Shown here one piece after another: positions 1 to 9,896 of a stretch of DNA of 32,049 nt. The DNA lies in assembly GCA_902806075.1 (NCBI GenBank), contig CADCVG010000061.1:1-32049 (forward strand), read 5' to 3'. Below the pieces are notes generated by a model. That model saw nothing but the letters and a program-made list of their open reading frames with translations. It ran no database searches and was not told the DNA's origin. Within the stretch, counting starts at the first letter, position 1, and the number at the start of each line of letters is the position of its first letter. Made by a program: the position numbers and the translations under genes. The DNA is from an uncultured Rubrobacteraceae bacterium. Lineage in GTDB: Bacteria > Actinomycetota > Rubrobacteria > Rubrobacterales > Rubrobacteraceae.

Positions 1-2
1 CA

Positions 3-1322
3 GGCGTGGTGCTCGGCGGGCTGTATGGTCTGCTCTTTGCGCTGTTGGTAGCGCGGCGGGCGGTCAGTCCGGGTGCGGGGTTGCTCTGGGGCTTAGGCTA
101 CGCATTCCTGCTCTGGCTGGCCGGTCCTGCGGGGCTGTTCCCGTTGCTGGGTGACTCAGGTGAACCCCCGGCGATGGGAATGATCGACACTGCCCGCGCC
201 CATTTCCCCGAACTGGTCGCGTATATTCTCTGTCTCGGCTTGCCGCTTGGGCTGGCGCTGGGAACATTGGGTAGCCTGCATTCGCCACCAGAGCAGGAGC
301 GCTTCAGCTTGCCGCGAGCGCTGGTCGTCGGCGGGGTGGCGGGTATCGTGGGCGGCTGGGTCTTCGGCAGGTGGATGGCGCAGGTCGACTTCTTCCCGCT
401 CATCGCGGGCCTGGTCGGCTCCGACTCTCCCACGGTAGGTATGACGCTTCACTTCGCAATTGCGGTCTTTATCGGCGTGAGCTTCGGCATGCTGTTTCAG
501 CGCGACGTGCGTGGCTTCGGGTCGTCTCTGGGCTGGGGGATGGGCTACGGCGTCCTCTGGTGGTTTCTGGGGCCGCTCACGCTCCTGCCCATCTTGGGGG
601 TTAGTGTGCCCGACTGGTCGTACGAGCGGGGTGACGCGTTGTTCGGCTCGCTGGTGGGGCACGTGTTCTACGGCCTGCTGTTGGGCCTGGTCTACGCGGT
701 GCTCGACCGGCTCTGGATAGGCTTCTTCCACGACTCCGACCCAATCAACCGTGAGGTCGAGGGGCCGGGGACGCGCACGCTGCGTTCGTTGGGCTGGGGC
801 GCACTGGCGAGCCTAGTGGGAGGGCTGCTGTTCAGTCTGGTGATGGTCGCCACCGGCGTGCTACCCACGATAGCCAACCTGGTGGGCGGCTCGTCGCCGG
901 TGCTTGGTTTCGTGGTCCACATGGGGATCAGCACCCTGATCGGCATGAGTTACGGCTTGCTGTTCAGCTACGAAGCACCCGACGCCGGGTCGAGCGTAGT
1001 CTGGGGCATGCTCTACGGGCTGGTCTGGTGGTTCGTGGGCCACCTGACGTTGTTGCCGGTCCTGCTCGGCGGCACGTTCGTCTGGACCACCGAAGCCGCC
1101 GCCGACGGATTGCCATCGCTGATCGGGCACCTGATCTACGGCGCGGCGCTGGCACTCTTGTTCCTGCTGCTGGAGCGCCGCCACACCGGCTGGGCGCGCC
1201 TCGATCCCCGTGTCGCCGCCCGTGAGGAGCGCCGGCAACGCCCGGTGGGAACGCCCGCGCCCGCGCTGTGGCTCTTCGTGCTGGGGCTTGGGGTGCTGCT
1301 GCCGACGATGTTGGGGCAGTAA
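3..1322 (+). CDS. Multi-pass membrane protein with internal repeats, 5' partial
   Basis: The frame is open to the window edge and the first visible helix lacks the upstream part present in later repeats, so the gene begins outside the window; the GTG at 6 is probably not the true start. About 440 residues are seen, almost all hydrophobic. The same module recurs about three times: a Gly-rich helix, a stretch like PxIAxLVGxxSPxxG with a His four to five residues on, a GxSxGxLF helix, then WGxxYGxxWWFxGxLTLLPxLG. Each copy also has a Gly-His-x-x-Tyr-Gly helix. The repeats suggest internal triplication. I do not recognise the family and propose no substrate; a transporter, channel or structural role are all possible. 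It ends 200 nt before the hydrolase operon. Confidence 0.75.
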   Translation, partial: GVVLGGLYGLLFALLVARRAVSPGAGLLWGLGYAFLLWLAGPAGLFPLLGDSGEPPAMGMIDTARAHFPELVAYILCLGLPLGLALGTLGSLHSPPEQERFSLPRALVVGGVAGIVGGWVFGRWMAQVDFFPLIAGLVGSDSPTVGMTLHFAIAVFIGVSFGMLFQRDVRGFGSSLGWGMGYGVLWWFLGPLTLLPILGVSVPDWSYERGDALFGSLVGHVFYGLLLGLVYAVLDRLWIGFFHDSDPINREVEGPGTRTLRSLGWGALASLVGGLLFSLVMVATGVLPTIANLVGGSSPVLGFVVHMGISTLIGMSYGLLFSYEAPDAGSSVVWGMLYGLVWWFVGHLTLLPVLLGGTFVWTTEAAADGLPSLIGHLIYGAALALLFLLLERRHTGWARLDPRVAAREERRQRPVGTPAPALWLFVLGLGVLLPTMLGQ

Positions 1323-1352
1323 GACCCGTCGCGGCAGGCCCCGGAGCCAACT

Positions 1353-1413
1353 GTTCACCAACGCGTAAGATGCGGATAATCGTTTCGTAAGGTTCATAGC
1401 CTAAGCTTTGAAC
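1353..1413. promoter_or_regulatory. Candidate response-regulator operator upstream of the GH63 operon
   Basis: GTAAGA at 1365 and GTAAGG at 1387 are 22 bp apart, two turns of an 11-bp direct-repeat register. The core GTTTCGTAAGGTTCA (1382-1396) and the following TAGCCTAAGCT match a second copy at 11903-11928 in 20 of 26 positions. A GTTCACC at 1353 resembles the actinobacterial PhoP direct-repeat unit. OmpR/PhoB-family regulators bind 11-bp direct repeats, and such a regulator is encoded at 9937. Binding is inferred. Confidence 0.5.
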
Positions 1414-1522
1414 GGTAAGCTCGCGAGTCGCGACGCGCCGGGCGGCGCCGATAGGATTCGGAGGCGAGGGTGGGAGCGGTGGAACGGCGGCAGTACATCG
1501 AGGGTAGAAAGGAGCTGCGTGT

Positions 1523-2887
1523 ATGACGGCGCGGATGGGATCTTCTGGAGTGTTAGCCACGCGGGCGGAGGAGGTTCTGCGCCAAAACGACATGGGAGAG
1601 TGGACCAAGGCCGGCCCGGACCTCTACCCTCACCAATGGAGCTGGGACAGCGCCTTCATCGCCATCGGCCTGGCCCACCTCGATACCCGGCGCGCCGCGC
1701 AAGAGCTCGTCTCACTCTTTCACTGCCAGTGGGCCACCGGCAAGATCCCCCACATAGTCTTCAACCAGGAGGCCCCGCCGGAGAGCTACTTCCCGGGCGC
1801 AGAGCACTGGGCAACGGCGGCGCCGGAATCCCCCGACGCCCCGCCCATGCCGGCCCTCACAAGCGGCCTGTGCCAACCGCCGGTCCACGCCCTGGCCGTC
1901 CGACGCATCTGGGAAGTCGCCCTTGAGCGAGGCGGGGAACCGCTCGCGGAAGCGCGGGCCTTTCTGGGCGAGATCTACCCCGGACTGTTCGCCTGGCACC
2001 GGTACCTCGCGACCGTCAGAGATCCGGAGGAATCCGGGTTGGTCACCATCTATCATCCCTGGGAGAGCGGCACCGACAACTCCCCGCGATGGAACCGCGC
2101 TTTGGAGAAGCTCGAAGTAGGCGAGCTACCGCCCCATCCCCGCCCCGACCTCCAGTTCGCCGACCCCTCCCAGAGACCCACCCAAGAGAAGTACGATCGC
2201 TACATCTGGCTCGTCGAGCTGATAAAGCGCGTCGGCTGCAACGAGGCCGCCATCTACGAATCCCACCCGTTCCTGGTCAAGGACGTCCTCTTCAGCGCGA
2301 TCCTGGTGAGGGCAAACGAGGCGCTACTGGAGATCGCCGAGGTCGTCGGGGCCTCCGACGAGGAACGTTCGGCTACCCGAGGGTGGATCGAGCGGGGCCT
2401 GCGGGGGTTGGAAAGGTGCTGGGACCCCGAGCTCGGGCTCTGCCTGGATTACGATGTGTGGGCTGCCGAGCCGCTGCCGGCTCGCACCGTGGGCGGCTTC
2501 GCGCCGCTCATAGCGGGCACCGGAAACCCCGACCATCTCAAAGCCCTCCTCGAGGTCCTCGACTCGCCCGCGTTTCTCGGGAATCCGGAATTACGCTGGT
2601 CGCTGCCGCCGAGCACCAGCCCGCAAGATCCCGAATTCGATCCCCGTCGGTACTGGCGGGGACCCGTCTGGCCGGTCTTCAATTGGCTCTTGTGGTGGTC
2701 CCTGATCCAGGCCGGCGAGCCAGAGAGAGCCGAACGGCTGCGGAATACCTCGCTAGAGCAGCTCGAGAGCGGGGGCTTCGGGGAGTACTTCGAGCCCTTC
2801 ACCGGCGAACTCTTGGGCTCCGACGACCAATCCTGGACCGCAGCCGTCGCTCTAGATTGGCTGGCGAACGGGGCGAGATCCGAATGA
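1523..2887 (+). CDS. GH63 mannosylglycerate / glucosylglycerate hydrolase
   Basis: The 454-residue length and sequence fit the GH63 (alpha/alpha)6-barrel hydrolases that cleave mannosylglycerate or glucosylglycerate to hexose and glycerate. The N-terminal [13 protein letters not shown] motif, the [13 protein letters not shown] segment with the likely general acid Asp185, and [11 protein letters not shown] with Glu421 match the positions known for catalytic residues of characterised bacterial members (near Asp182 and Glu419). No signal peptide is visible, so it should act in the cytoplasm on an accumulated compatible solute. AAAGGAG about 10 nt upstream supports the ATG. It is first in a tight operon, 10 nt before the GH15 gene. 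Whether mannosyl- or glucosylglycerate is preferred cannot be read from sequence. Confidence 0.88.
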   Translation: MTARMGSSGVLATRAEEVLRQNDMGEWTKAGPDLYPHQWSWDSAFIAIGLAHLDTRRAAQELVSLFHCQWATGKIPHIVFNQEAPPESYFPGAEHWATAAPESPDAPPMPALTSGLCQPPVHALAVRRIWEVALERGGEPLAEARAFLGEIYPGLFAWHRYLATVRDPEESGLVTIYHPWESGTDNSPRWNRALEKLEVGELPPHPRPDLQFADPSQRPTQEKYDRYIWLVELIKRVGCNEAAIYESHPFLVKDVLFSAILVRANEALLEIAEVVGASDEERSATRGWIERGLRGLERCWDPELGLCLDYDVWAAEPLPARTVGGFAPLIAGTGNPDHLKALLEVLDSPAFLGNPELRWSLPPSTSPQDPEFDPRRYWRGPVWPVFNWLLWWSLIQAGEPERAERLRNTSLEQLESGGFGEYFEPFTGELLGSDDQSWTAAVALDWLANGARSE

Positions 2888-2897
2888 GGAGTACGCC

Positions 2898-4724
2898 ATG
2901 ACCTATCAGCCGATAGAGGACTATGGAATCATTGGAGACATGCACAGCGTGGCCCTGGTGGGGATGGACGGCTCTATCGACTGGCTATGCTTCCCGCACT
3001 TCGACTCGCCGAGCGTCTTCGCAGCGATCCTCGACGACGAGAAGGGCGGGCGGTTCAAGGTCTCTCCCACGTCCGAAGGTTTCACCACCAAGCAGCTCTA
3101 CTGGCCGGATACTAACGTCCTTGTTACGCGTTTCTTCTCGCCCGCCGGGGTCGGGGAGGTGATCGACTACATGCCGGTAGACAATCCCGAAGACGGCCAC
3201 GGGCGTCACCAGTTGATCCGCCGGGTTAAGGTAGTCCGGGGGGAGATAACCTTCCGCATGGAGTGCTCCCCCGCCTTCGACTACGCCCGCGAGGAGCATG
3301 AGACCGTAATCGTCGCCGGAGGTGCAAGCTTCCGCTCGTCGCAGCTCGGCCTGGGGCTGGCGACGCGCGTTCCTTTGGAGCAGCGCGGTAGTGGAGCCGT
3401 CGCCGAGTTTACGCTGCAAGAAGAGCAGACCGCAGTGTTCGCGCTACGGGAGATCGAAGCCGGGTACGATTCTGACATCTCTCTCCCCGATCAGGAGGAA
3501 GAGGAGCTTCTCAGGCGGACGGTGGATTACTGGCGGTGGTGGCTCTCGAAGTGTACCTATACAGGTCGCTGGCGCGAGATGGTAAACCGCTCGGCGCTGG
3601 CGCTGAAGCTGTTGACGTACGAGCCGACGGGGGCGATCGTGGCGGCGCCAACGTGCAGTCTGCCGGAGTCTTTAGGCGGCGAGCGCAACTGGGACTACCG
3701 GTACACCTGGCTCCGGGATGCCGCCTTCACCCTCTACGGTTTCCTGCGCATCGGGTTCACCGAGGAGGCCGCCAGGTTCATGGACTGGCTGGAGTCCCGC
3801 TGCCAGCACTCCAGCCCCGACGGCTCGCTGCAGTTAATGTACGGGATAGACGGGCAGAGCAACCTGACCGAGGAGACCCTGGATCATCTGGAGGGCTATC
3901 GCGGCTCGCGTCCGGTCCGGATCGGGAACGGCGCCTACGATCAGCTACAGCTCGACGTCTACGGTGAGTTGATGGACGCGGTCTACCTCTACAACAAGTA
4001 CGGCGACCCCATCTCCTACGACCTGTGGACCCGTCTGCGGGCGTTAATCAACTGGGTCTGCGACAACTGGCGGCGCGAGGACGAGGGGATCTGGGAGACC
4101 CGCGGCGGCCGCAAGCAGTTCGTGTACTCAAAGCTAATGTGCTGGGTTGCCCTGGACCGGGGCCTGAGACTGGCCGAGAAGCGCTCCCTCCCCGCCGACC
4201 GCGAACGGTGGTTGGAGGTGCGTGACGAGATCTACGAAGAGATCATGGAAAAGGGCTGGAACGAGAGACACCAGACGTTCGTTCAAGCTTACGGCGACGA
4301 CACTTTAGACGCCTCGAACCTCATGATGCCCCTCGTCTTCTTCCTCTCCGCCAAAGACCCAAGGATGCTCAGTACCCTGGAGGCTATCAACCGCTCGCCG
4401 AGAGAAGGCGGGCTGGTCTCCAACAGCCTCGTCTACCGCTACGACGTGGAGAAGTCGCCGGACGGCCTCGCGGGAGAGGAGGGTACGTTCAACCTCTGCA
4501 CGTTCTGGCTCGTTGAGACGCTAACGAGGTCGGGGAGGGTCAAGGAGGCCCGGCTCATCTTCGAGCAGATGCTTGGCTACGCGAACCACCTGGGGCTCTA
4601 CGCGGAAGAGACGGGACCTTCCGGCGAGGCATTGGGCAACTTCCCCCAGGCCTTTACTCACCTCACCCTCATTAGCGCCGCCTTCAACCTCGACCGGGCG
4701 CTCGGAACCGGGAGCCCGGGATAA
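2898..4724 (+). CDS. GH15 family hydrolase (trehalase / glucoamylase type)
   Basis: This is a full-length 608-residue bacterial GH15 protein. It opens with the typical N-terminal beta-domain ([33 protein letters not shown]) and continues into the (alpha/alpha)6 catalytic barrel with [17 protein letters not shown]. The likely general acid is Glu400 in the EGIWE motif and the likely base is Glu570 or Glu571 in GLYAEE. Actinobacterial homologues of this layout include trehalases, so intracellular trehalose cleavage to two glucoses is the favoured role, with other alpha-glucans as the alternative. No secretion signal is seen. It follows the GH63 gene by 10 nt, giving two compatible-solute hydrolases in one transcript. 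Confidence 0.85.
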   Translation: MTYQPIEDYGIIGDMHSVALVGMDGSIDWLCFPHFDSPSVFAAILDDEKGGRFKVSPTSEGFTTKQLYWPDTNVLVTRFFSPAGVGEVIDYMPVDNPEDGHGRHQLIRRVKVVRGEITFRMECSPAFDYAREEHETVIVAGGASFRSSQLGLGLATRVPLEQRGSGAVAEFTLQEEQTAVFALREIEAGYDSDISLPDQEEEELLRRTVDYWRWWLSKCTYTGRWREMVNRSALALKLLTYEPTGAIVAAPTCSLPESLGGERNWDYRYTWLRDAAFTLYGFLRIGFTEEAARFMDWLESRCQHSSPDGSLQLMYGIDGQSNLTEETLDHLEGYRGSRPVRIGNGAYDQLQLDVYGELMDAVYLYNKYGDPISYDLWTRLRALINWVCDNWRREDEGIWETRGGRKQFVYSKLMCWVALDRGLRLAEKRSLPADRERWLEVRDEIYEEIMEKGWNERHQTFVQAYGDDTLDASNLMMPLVFFLSAKDPRMLSTLEAINRSPREGGLVSNSLVYRYDVEKSPDGLAGEEGTFNLCTFWLVETLTRSGRVKEARLIFEQMLGYANHLGLYAEETGPSGEALGNFPQAFTHLTLISAAFNLDRALGTGSPG

Positions 4725-4778
4725 CAGCAACTCGCCAAGGCGATCTAGCCGGAAGAACGAGAAACGAGGAGGAGCTAC

Positions 4779-5741
4779 ATGACGGAAGCAAAGAACGAGT
4801 TCGGAGTGGTCGGGCTGGGCCGGATGGGCGGCGACCTTGTCCTTCAGGCCCTGGAGCGAGGTATGCGGGTGGTCGGCTTCACGCGCAAGGGCGCCCCGGA
4901 CGACATGCTCGGAGCTGGACTCGTCGAGGTTAGCTCCCTTGAGGATTTTAAGGCGCAGCTCGCTCCCCTGAGGGTGATCTTTATCTACATCCCGGCGGGA
5001 CCGCCGGTAGATCAGGTCCTCGACGACCTCGCGGCACGGCTCGACGAGGGCGACATCCTCATCGACGGCGGCAACTCCTACTGGGGCGACTCGATCCGAC
5101 GTCACCACCGGCTTAAGGAGCGGGGCATCCACTTCGTGGACCTGGGGACGAGCGGCGGCATAGAGGGCGCGCGCAACGGGGCCTGCTTCATGGCCGGTGG
5201 CGAGGAGGAGGATATCGCTAAGGTCGAACCGATCGTGCGCAAACTGGCGGTGGAGGGCGGCTACGTCCACGCAGGTCCCCCGGGAGCGGGGCACTTCGCC
5301 AAACTGGTCCACAACGGCATCGAGTTCGGGATGCTCCAGGCCATCGGGGAAGGCGTGGACCTCCTGGAGCATTACCGCGACAAACTGGACGTAGCCGAAG
5401 TCCTGCGCTGCTACCGTCACGGGTCGGTCATACGCTCGTGGTTGATGGATCTGATGGAGGCGGCCTACCGCTCTGACAACGGCACGAAGAGTACCCCCGC
5501 CTACGTCGAGGACACGGGTGAGGTGAACTGGCTTGTCGACGACGCCCTCCACATGGAGGTGCCGGTCCCCGTTATCTCGCAGTCCGTGATGCAGCTCTTC
5601 GCCTCGCGCGACGACGAGAAGAACTGGGCCCGCGCCATCGCTATGATGCGCCATGGGTTCGGCGGCCACGCCTACGGAGCCGACGAAGGGGCAGCCCGCG
5701 AACGCCGGGAGGGACGTATAGGAGGTTTCCCAAATGAGTAG
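4779..5741 (+). CDS. gnd: 6-phosphogluconate dehydrogenase, decarboxylating, short form
   Basis: It oxidises 6-phosphogluconate to ribulose 5-phosphate with CO2 release and NAD(P)H formation. The Rossmann motif GLGRMG lies at residues 12-17. DGGNSYWGDS (96-105) and GTSGG (123-127) bind substrate, and GHFAKLVHNGIEFG places catalytic Lys175 and Asn179. At 320 residues it is the short YqeC/GndA-like form, not the ~470-residue dimeric form. GAGGAGC upstream supports the ATG. It lies 54 nt after the GH15 gene, so glucose released by the two hydrolases could feed it after phosphorylation and oxidation; no gluconate kinase or glucose-6-phosphate dehydrogenase is in this window. Its last codons overlap a short ORF with a strong ribosome-binding site. 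Confidence 0.92.
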   Translation: MTEAKNEFGVVGLGRMGGDLVLQALERGMRVVGFTRKGAPDDMLGAGLVEVSSLEDFKAQLAPLRVIFIYIPAGPPVDQVLDDLAARLDEGDILIDGGNSYWGDSIRRHHRLKERGIHFVDLGTSGGIEGARNGACFMAGGEEEDIAKVEPIVRKLAVEGGYVHAGPPGAGHFAKLVHNGIEFGMLQAIGEGVDLLEHYRDKLDVAEVLRCYRHGSVIRSWLMDLMEAAYRSDNGTKSTPAYVEDTGEVNWLVDDALHMEVPVPVISQSVMQLFASRDDEKNWARAIAMMRHGFGGHAYGADEGAARERREGRIGGFPNE

Positions 5742-5781
5742 CACGACGCACCCAATAACAGAGAGAAGCTCTTCTTCATGA
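5734..5781 (+). CDS. Putative 15-codon leader ORF coupled to the flavoprotein gene
   Basis: The best ribosome-binding site in this junction, GGAGGT at 5721-5726, is placed for the ATG at 5734, not for the larger gene that follows. The ORF encodes [15 protein letters not shown] and its TGA overlaps the next gene's ATG as ATGA. It also overlaps the end of gnd by 8 nt. The arrangement suggests translational coupling or a regulatory leader peptide; function is unknown and expression is not proven. Confidence 0.4.
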   Translation: MSSTTHPITERSSSS

Positions 5782-7172
5782 CTACGAAACAGCACTACGA
5801 CGCTATCGTGATCGGCTCGGGCCAGGGTGGGAAACCGCTCGCGGGCGCACTGGCCTGGGCAGGGCGCAAGACCGCTATCATCGAGCGTGAACACTTGGGT
5901 GGAAGCTGCGTAAACGTAGGCTGTACGCCGACAAAGACGATGATCGCCAGTGCCCGGGCAGCCTACATAGACCGCCGTTCGGCTGATTACGGAGTCCACA
6001 ACGGCCCGATAACCGTGGACATGACCGAGGTGCGGCAGCGCAAGCGGGACATAGTGAACACCTTCCGCGACGGCGTCCGGCAGGGCATCGAGAGCACCAA
6101 GGGCCTGGATCTCCTCTTCGGTGAGGCCCGCTTCACCGGCCCGAAGGAGCTAGAGGTGAGCCTCAACGACGGCGAGACGGTCCGGCTGACCGCCGATAGC
6201 ATCTTCATCAACGTCGGCGCCCGCCCCCTGGACCCTCCTATCGAGGGGTTGGACAGCGTACCCGCCCTGGACTCCACCTCGATCATGGAGCTGGACGAGG
6301 TCCCGGAGCATCTGCTGGTGCTCGGCGGCGGCTACGTGGGGCTCGAGTTTGCCCAGATGTTTTGCCGGTTCGGCAGCGAGGTGACGATCGTGCAACGCGG
6401 CGAGCAACTCCTGACCCGCGAAGACGAGGACATCGCTGGAGAGGTGGCGAAAATCTTGCGCGAGGACGGCATCGAGGTTCTGCTCGGGACCGAGGCGCTG
6501 GGTGCGGAGCAGGACGGCGACGGCAGAGTACAACTAACCGTTAGCACACCAGATGGAGAGCGCACGCTGGCCGGATCGCACCTCCTGGTGGCCATAGGCC
6601 GGCCACCAAACACCGACAGCCTCGACCTCGACGCAGCCGGCGTGCAGGCCGACAAGCGTGGTTTCGTCGAGATAAACGAGCGGCTGGAGACGAATGTACC
6701 GGGCGTCTACGCTATCGGCGATGCAAAGGGCGGACCCGCCTTCACCCACATCTCCTACGACGACTTCCGCATCATCAGCGCCAACTTGCTAGAGGACGGT
6801 GACGCCACCACCACCGGTAGACTCGTATCTTACACCGTCTACATCGACCCACAACTGGGCCGGGTGGGGATGAGTGAAAGGGAGGCCCGGGAAGAGGGCC
6901 GCGACATCCTGGTGGCGAAGATGCCCATGAGCCACGTTCCCCGGGCACTGGAGATGGACGAGACCCGCGGCATGATGAAGGCCGTGGTGGACGCCGACAC
7001 GGGTCAGATCCTGGGGTGCACAATCCTGGGTATTGAAGGCGGCGAGATCATGTCGATGGTACATATAGCCATGATGGGGGAACTGCATTACACGGCCCTC
7101 CGGGACGCCCCCTTCGCCCACCCGACGCTCGCCGAGTCGTTGAACAAGCTGTTCGCTACCCTCGACGGATGA
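5778..7172 (+). CDS. FAD-dependent pyridine nucleotide-disulfide oxidoreductase (MerA/Lpd-like)
   Basis: The 464-residue protein has the full class I disulfide oxidoreductase layout: N-terminal FAD site GSGQGG, redox-active pair Cys44 and Cys49 in [13 protein letters not shown], a central NAD(P)H-binding [10 protein letters not shown], a second FAD motif in AIGDAKGG, and a C-terminal dimer-interface His448/Glu453 in HPTLAE. It resembles mercuric-reductase-type sequences, but there is no NmerA heavy-metal domain and no C-terminal vicinal Cys pair, so Hg(II) reduction is unlikely. A general thiol, quinone or small-disulfide reductase fits better. It sits between an NADPH-forming dehydrogenase and a peroxiredoxin, so a role in supplying electrons for peroxide defence is inferred. 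Its start overlaps a short upstream ORF. Confidence 0.85.
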   Translation: MTTKQHYDAIVIGSGQGGKPLAGALAWAGRKTAIIEREHLGGSCVNVGCTPTKTMIASARAAYIDRRSADYGVHNGPITVDMTEVRQRKRDIVNTFRDGVRQGIESTKGLDLLFGEARFTGPKELEVSLNDGETVRLTADSIFINVGARPLDPPIEGLDSVPALDSTSIMELDEVPEHLLVLGGGYVGLEFAQMFCRFGSEVTIVQRGEQLLTREDEDIAGEVAKILREDGIEVLLGTEALGAEQDGDGRVQLTVSTPDGERTLAGSHLLVAIGRPPNTDSLDLDAAGVQADKRGFVEINERLETNVPGVYAIGDAKGGPAFTHISYDDFRIISANLLEDGDATTTGRLVSYTVYIDPQLGRVGMSEREAREEGRDILVAKMPMSHVPRALEMDETRGMMKAVVDADTGQILGCTILGIEGGEIMSMVHIAMMGELHYTALRDAPFAHPTLAESLNKLFATLDG

Positions 7173-7187
7173 GAGGAGAGTCAGAGA

Positions 7188-8027
7188 GTGACCACCCACC
7201 TGCGCGTCGGCGACGTCTTTCCCGACTTCGAACTGCCGGATCACCGCAACAATCCGCGCCGTCTCAGTAAGTTCACTAAACCCAGCCCCATGGACGAGAA
7301 GCTCGGTTTCGAGGACGGCTACCCGCTTATCCTGATCTTCGGACGCGGCTTCTTCTGCCCGCGCGACCAGCAGCACATGCGCCAGTTGATCCAGTTCCAG
7401 TCCGAGCTGGCGGTGAACTTCGGCAAGCTCGCGACGGTCAGTACCGACGCGCCACTGACGGGAGCGGCCTTTCGCGCCGGGCTGGGAGCAGAGTGGCCTT
7501 TCCTATCGGACGAGAAACGGGAGGTCACCGAGCGCATCGGCATCCTCGACGAGACCGAAGGGGAGTACGCCTACGTCGCACAGCCTTACACCTTCGTGCT
7601 GCGCCCCGACCTGACGATACACAGTATCTACGATGGCTGGTTCTTCGTGGGGCGACCGACGCTCGAAGAGTTGCGGCACGACCTGCGGACGATTATGGAG
7701 ACCCGGTCGGACTATCACTACGAAGCGCACAACACGCTGGAGGTCAAAAAGATCCGCATCCCGCAGCAGGAGTGGATCGATGGCACGCCACCGCTCGGTG
7801 ATAACAGCCTGCCGGTGACAGAAGGCGTGGTGCGCTGGTTCGATGTCGAAGCGGGCGTAGGGATGCTCCAGAGCGACACCTCGGACGATGACGTATTCTT
7901 CAACTTCACAGCTATCCCGGGCGAGGGTTACCGAACCTTGAGACCTGATACTCCGGTGAGGTTCGAAGTCGTAAAGAGTGAGGCGGGGCTGACGGCCCGC
8001 AACGTCCAGAAAAAAGAGGAAGCGTAG
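7188..8027 (+). CDS. Peroxiredoxin-like protein with C-terminal cold-shock-like domain
   Basis: Residues 1-165 form an AhpC/TSA-type thioredoxin fold: VGDVFPDFELPDH at the N-terminus, then FGRGFFCPRD with Cys57, the only Cys in the protein, and a late TFVLRPDLTIHSIYDGW strand. Residues from about 208 to 275 match a cold-shock OB fold: GVVRWFDVEAGVGML, DVFFNFTAI, GYRTL and VRFEVV align with the usual GTVKWFN...GFGFI...DVFVHFSAI pattern. RNP1 is altered (GVGML in place of GFGFI), removing two stacking Phe residues, so nucleic-acid binding may be weak or changed. The start is GTG with GAGGAG upstream. It lies 15 nt after the flavoprotein and 1 nt before the MOSC gene. A 1-Cys peroxidase is likely; the fusion partner's role is unknown. 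Confidence 0.78.
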   Translation: MTTHLRVGDVFPDFELPDHRNNPRRLSKFTKPSPMDEKLGFEDGYPLILIFGRGFFCPRDQQHMRQLIQFQSELAVNFGKLATVSTDAPLTGAAFRAGLGAEWPFLSDEKREVTERIGILDETEGEYAYVAQPYTFVLRPDLTIHSIYDGWFFVGRPTLEELRHDLRTIMETRSDYHYEAHNTLEVKKIRIPQQEWIDGTPPLGDNSLPVTEGVVRWFDVEAGVGMLQSDTSDDDVFFNFTAIPGEGYRTLRPDTPVRFEVVKSEAGLTARNVQKKEEA

Positions 8028-8028
8028 G

Positions 8029-8700
8029 ATGAAGCTACTCTCCGTGAACGTCTCGTTACCCAGGGAAGTTGAGCACGGGAGCGAAACAGTATCGACGGGT
8101 ATCTTCAAAGAACCGGTCGGGGACAGGGTCATGTTACGGACGACGAACCTCGATGGGGATGAGCAGGCAGACCTCGAGAACCACGGGGGCATCTACCGGG
8201 CAGCCTACGCGTACTCGATCGAGAACTACGACTACTGGCGGCGCGAGCTTGGCCGGGCTGATTTCACCTTCGGTCAGTTCGGCGAAAACCTTACCGTCGA
8301 GGGAATGATGGAGGACGACGTCCATATCGGCGACGTCTTCCGCGTGGGACAAGCGCTGGTCGAAGTCACTCAGCCGCGGCCCCCATGCTTCAAGCTCGGC
8401 ATCAAGATGGGCATGGCTCGATTTCCAAAGATGTTCCTGGCGAGTGGCCGCGTCGGATTCTACTTGCGCGTATTAGAAGAGGGAGAGATCGGCGCGGGAG
8501 AGGCGTTCGAGCTCGTCAAGAGCGACCCCGAGCGGGTGTCGGTGCGGGAGATGAGCCACCTGCTCTTCTTCGATCGGGAGAACCTGGAGAGTGCAAAGCG
8601 GGCGCTGCGCGTCACGGCGCTCTCACCCGGATGGCGAGATTCGTTTGAAGAACGCCTGAGCAAGGCCGGCGTCATCAATGGGCACGACGCAGCGTCGTGA
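8029..8700 (+). CDS. MOSC domain protein (YiiM-like)
   Basis: The 223-residue protein matches stand-alone YiiM-type MOSC proteins, which bind molybdenum cofactor and reduce N-hydroxylated compounds. Visible signatures are the NLDGDEQADLENHGG block (residues 40-54), GQFGENLTVEG, and QPRPPCFKLG, where Cys120 is the conserved cofactor-linked cysteine. The C-terminal ~55 residues form the helical '3-alpha' tail of this subfamily. No Fe-S or PLP partner domain is fused. It begins one base after the peroxiredoxin stop codon, a clear sign of co-translation, and so joins the redox part of the operon. Confidence 0.88.
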   Translation: MKLLSVNVSLPREVEHGSETVSTGIFKEPVGDRVMLRTTNLDGDEQADLENHGGIYRAAYAYSIENYDYWRRELGRADFTFGQFGENLTVEGMMEDDVHIGDVFRVGQALVEVTQPRPPCFKLGIKMGMARFPKMFLASGRVGFYLRVLEEGEIGAGEAFELVKSDPERVSVREMSHLLFFDRENLESAKRALRVTALSPGWRDSFEERLSKAGVINGHDAAS

Positions 8701-8714
8701 GAGAGGAGTCCTAG

Positions 8715-9818
8715 ATGAAGGCGATCAGCGTCTTACCCGGCAAACCCGATAGCATCCACCTGGCCGATCTGCCGGAGCCGGACGTTGACGACGTACCCGG
8801 GGGGCGGGGCGTGCTCGTCGAAGTGTTGCGCGTCGGCGTAGACGGAACAGACAAGGAGATCAACGACGCCGAGTACGGCGCTGCCCCGGACGGCTACAAC
8901 TTCCTGGTCATCGGCCACGAGTCGTTGGGGCGGGTGCTGGAGGTTGGACCAAACGTGCGCGACCTCGCGCCCGGCGACTACGTGGTGGCGACGGTACGGC
9001 GGCCAGGCAGCAGCATCTACGATCTCATCGGCGCCTACGACATGACCATCGACGATACGTATTACGAGCGTGGCATAAGCCTGCTGCACGGCTACCTGAC
9101 AGAGCGTTACGTGGACGATCTGGAGTACATAGTCAAGGTACCCGCCGCCTTGAAGGAGGTTGGCGTGCTGCTGGAGCCAATAAGCGTCGTGGAGAAGGGC
9201 ATTGAGCAAGCCTACGAGATTCAACGACGTCTAGGGATCTGGCGGCCGGCGCGTGCCGCAGTGGTCGGCGCCGGGTCACTAGGGCTCCTTGCAACGCTTA
9301 TTCTTCGGCTGCGCGGTCTGGAAGTAACGACGCTGGCCCTGGCTGACCCGCCCACACTGAACAGCGAGCTGGTGGAGGCGCTGGATGCGCGCTACGAGAG
9401 CGCGCGCAAACTGTCGCTCTTGCAGGCCGCCGAAAGGTACGGTCCGTTCGACATCATCTTGGAGGCGACGGGGGCTAGCAACGTGGTCTTCGAGGGCATG
9501 GAGGCACTGGGGCCAAACGGTGTTCTGGTGCTGACCGGCATTAGCAGCGGAGATCGCACGGTCGAGGTCCCGGGAGATCGCATCATGCTGAGCTTCGTGC
9601 TTGGCAACAAGGTCGCGGTGGGCACGGTGAACGCCAACCGCCGCTACTTCGAACGCGGCGTGCAGGATATGGCGCTGGCGGAGGCGCAGTGTCCTGGGTG
9701 GCTCGAGCGTCTATTAACCCACCCTGTATGCGAGCTTGAGAACTACGCTGAGATGATGCGACTCCTGATCGAGGAGAAGTCTGCGATCAAGGTGTTCGTG
9801 GAGGTAGGAGAGCTTTAA
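8715..9818 (+). CDS. Glucose 1-dehydrogenase-like medium-chain dehydrogenase
   Basis: The 367-residue sequence follows the glucose dehydrogenase branch of the zinc-dependent MDR family (compare archaeal GlcDH): [40 protein letters not shown] and [11 protein letters not shown]. Catalytic zinc ligands would be Asp43, His68 and Glu154; Asp replacing Cys at the first position is also known in haloarchaeal GlcDH. The structural-zinc lobe (about residues 93-120) has lost all its cysteines. The nucleotide-binding motif is [11 protein letters not shown]. Oxidation of glucose, or of a related aldose, to its lactone with NAD(P)+ is the likely reaction, consistent with glucose release by the GH63 and GH15 enzymes upstream. 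It is the last gene of the operon. Confidence 0.82.
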   Translation: MKAISVLPGKPDSIHLADLPEPDVDDVPGGRGVLVEVLRVGVDGTDKEINDAEYGAAPDGYNFLVIGHESLGRVLEVGPNVRDLAPGDYVVATVRRPGSSIYDLIGAYDMTIDDTYYERGISLLHGYLTERYVDDLEYIVKVPAALKEVGVLLEPISVVEKGIEQAYEIQRRLGIWRPARAAVVGAGSLGLLATLILRLRGLEVTTLALADPPTLNSELVEALDARYESARKLSLLQAAERYGPFDIILEATGASNVVFEGMEALGPNGVLVLTGISSGDRTVEVPGDRIMLSFVLGNKVAVGTVNANRRYFERGVQDMALAEAQCPGWLERLLTHPVCELENYAEMMRLLIEEKSAIKVFVEVGEL

Positions 9819-9896
9819 GAGATGCCTAGATGAGCAACGGGTCTGTTTGGTACTCGCGCTGGCGAAGCGCTTTCGCGGCGGCGGTCGCGCTCCGCG

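Noticed and set aside
4521-5999. 492-codon minus-strand open frame
   Set aside because: It runs antisense to gnd and the flavoprotein gene, both of which have clear family motifs; such frames are common opposite high-GC genes.
5778-7172. Mercuric reductase (merA)
   Set aside because: The active-site Cys pair matches, but there is no NmerA domain, no C-terminal Cys-Cys pair, and no other mer gene nearby.
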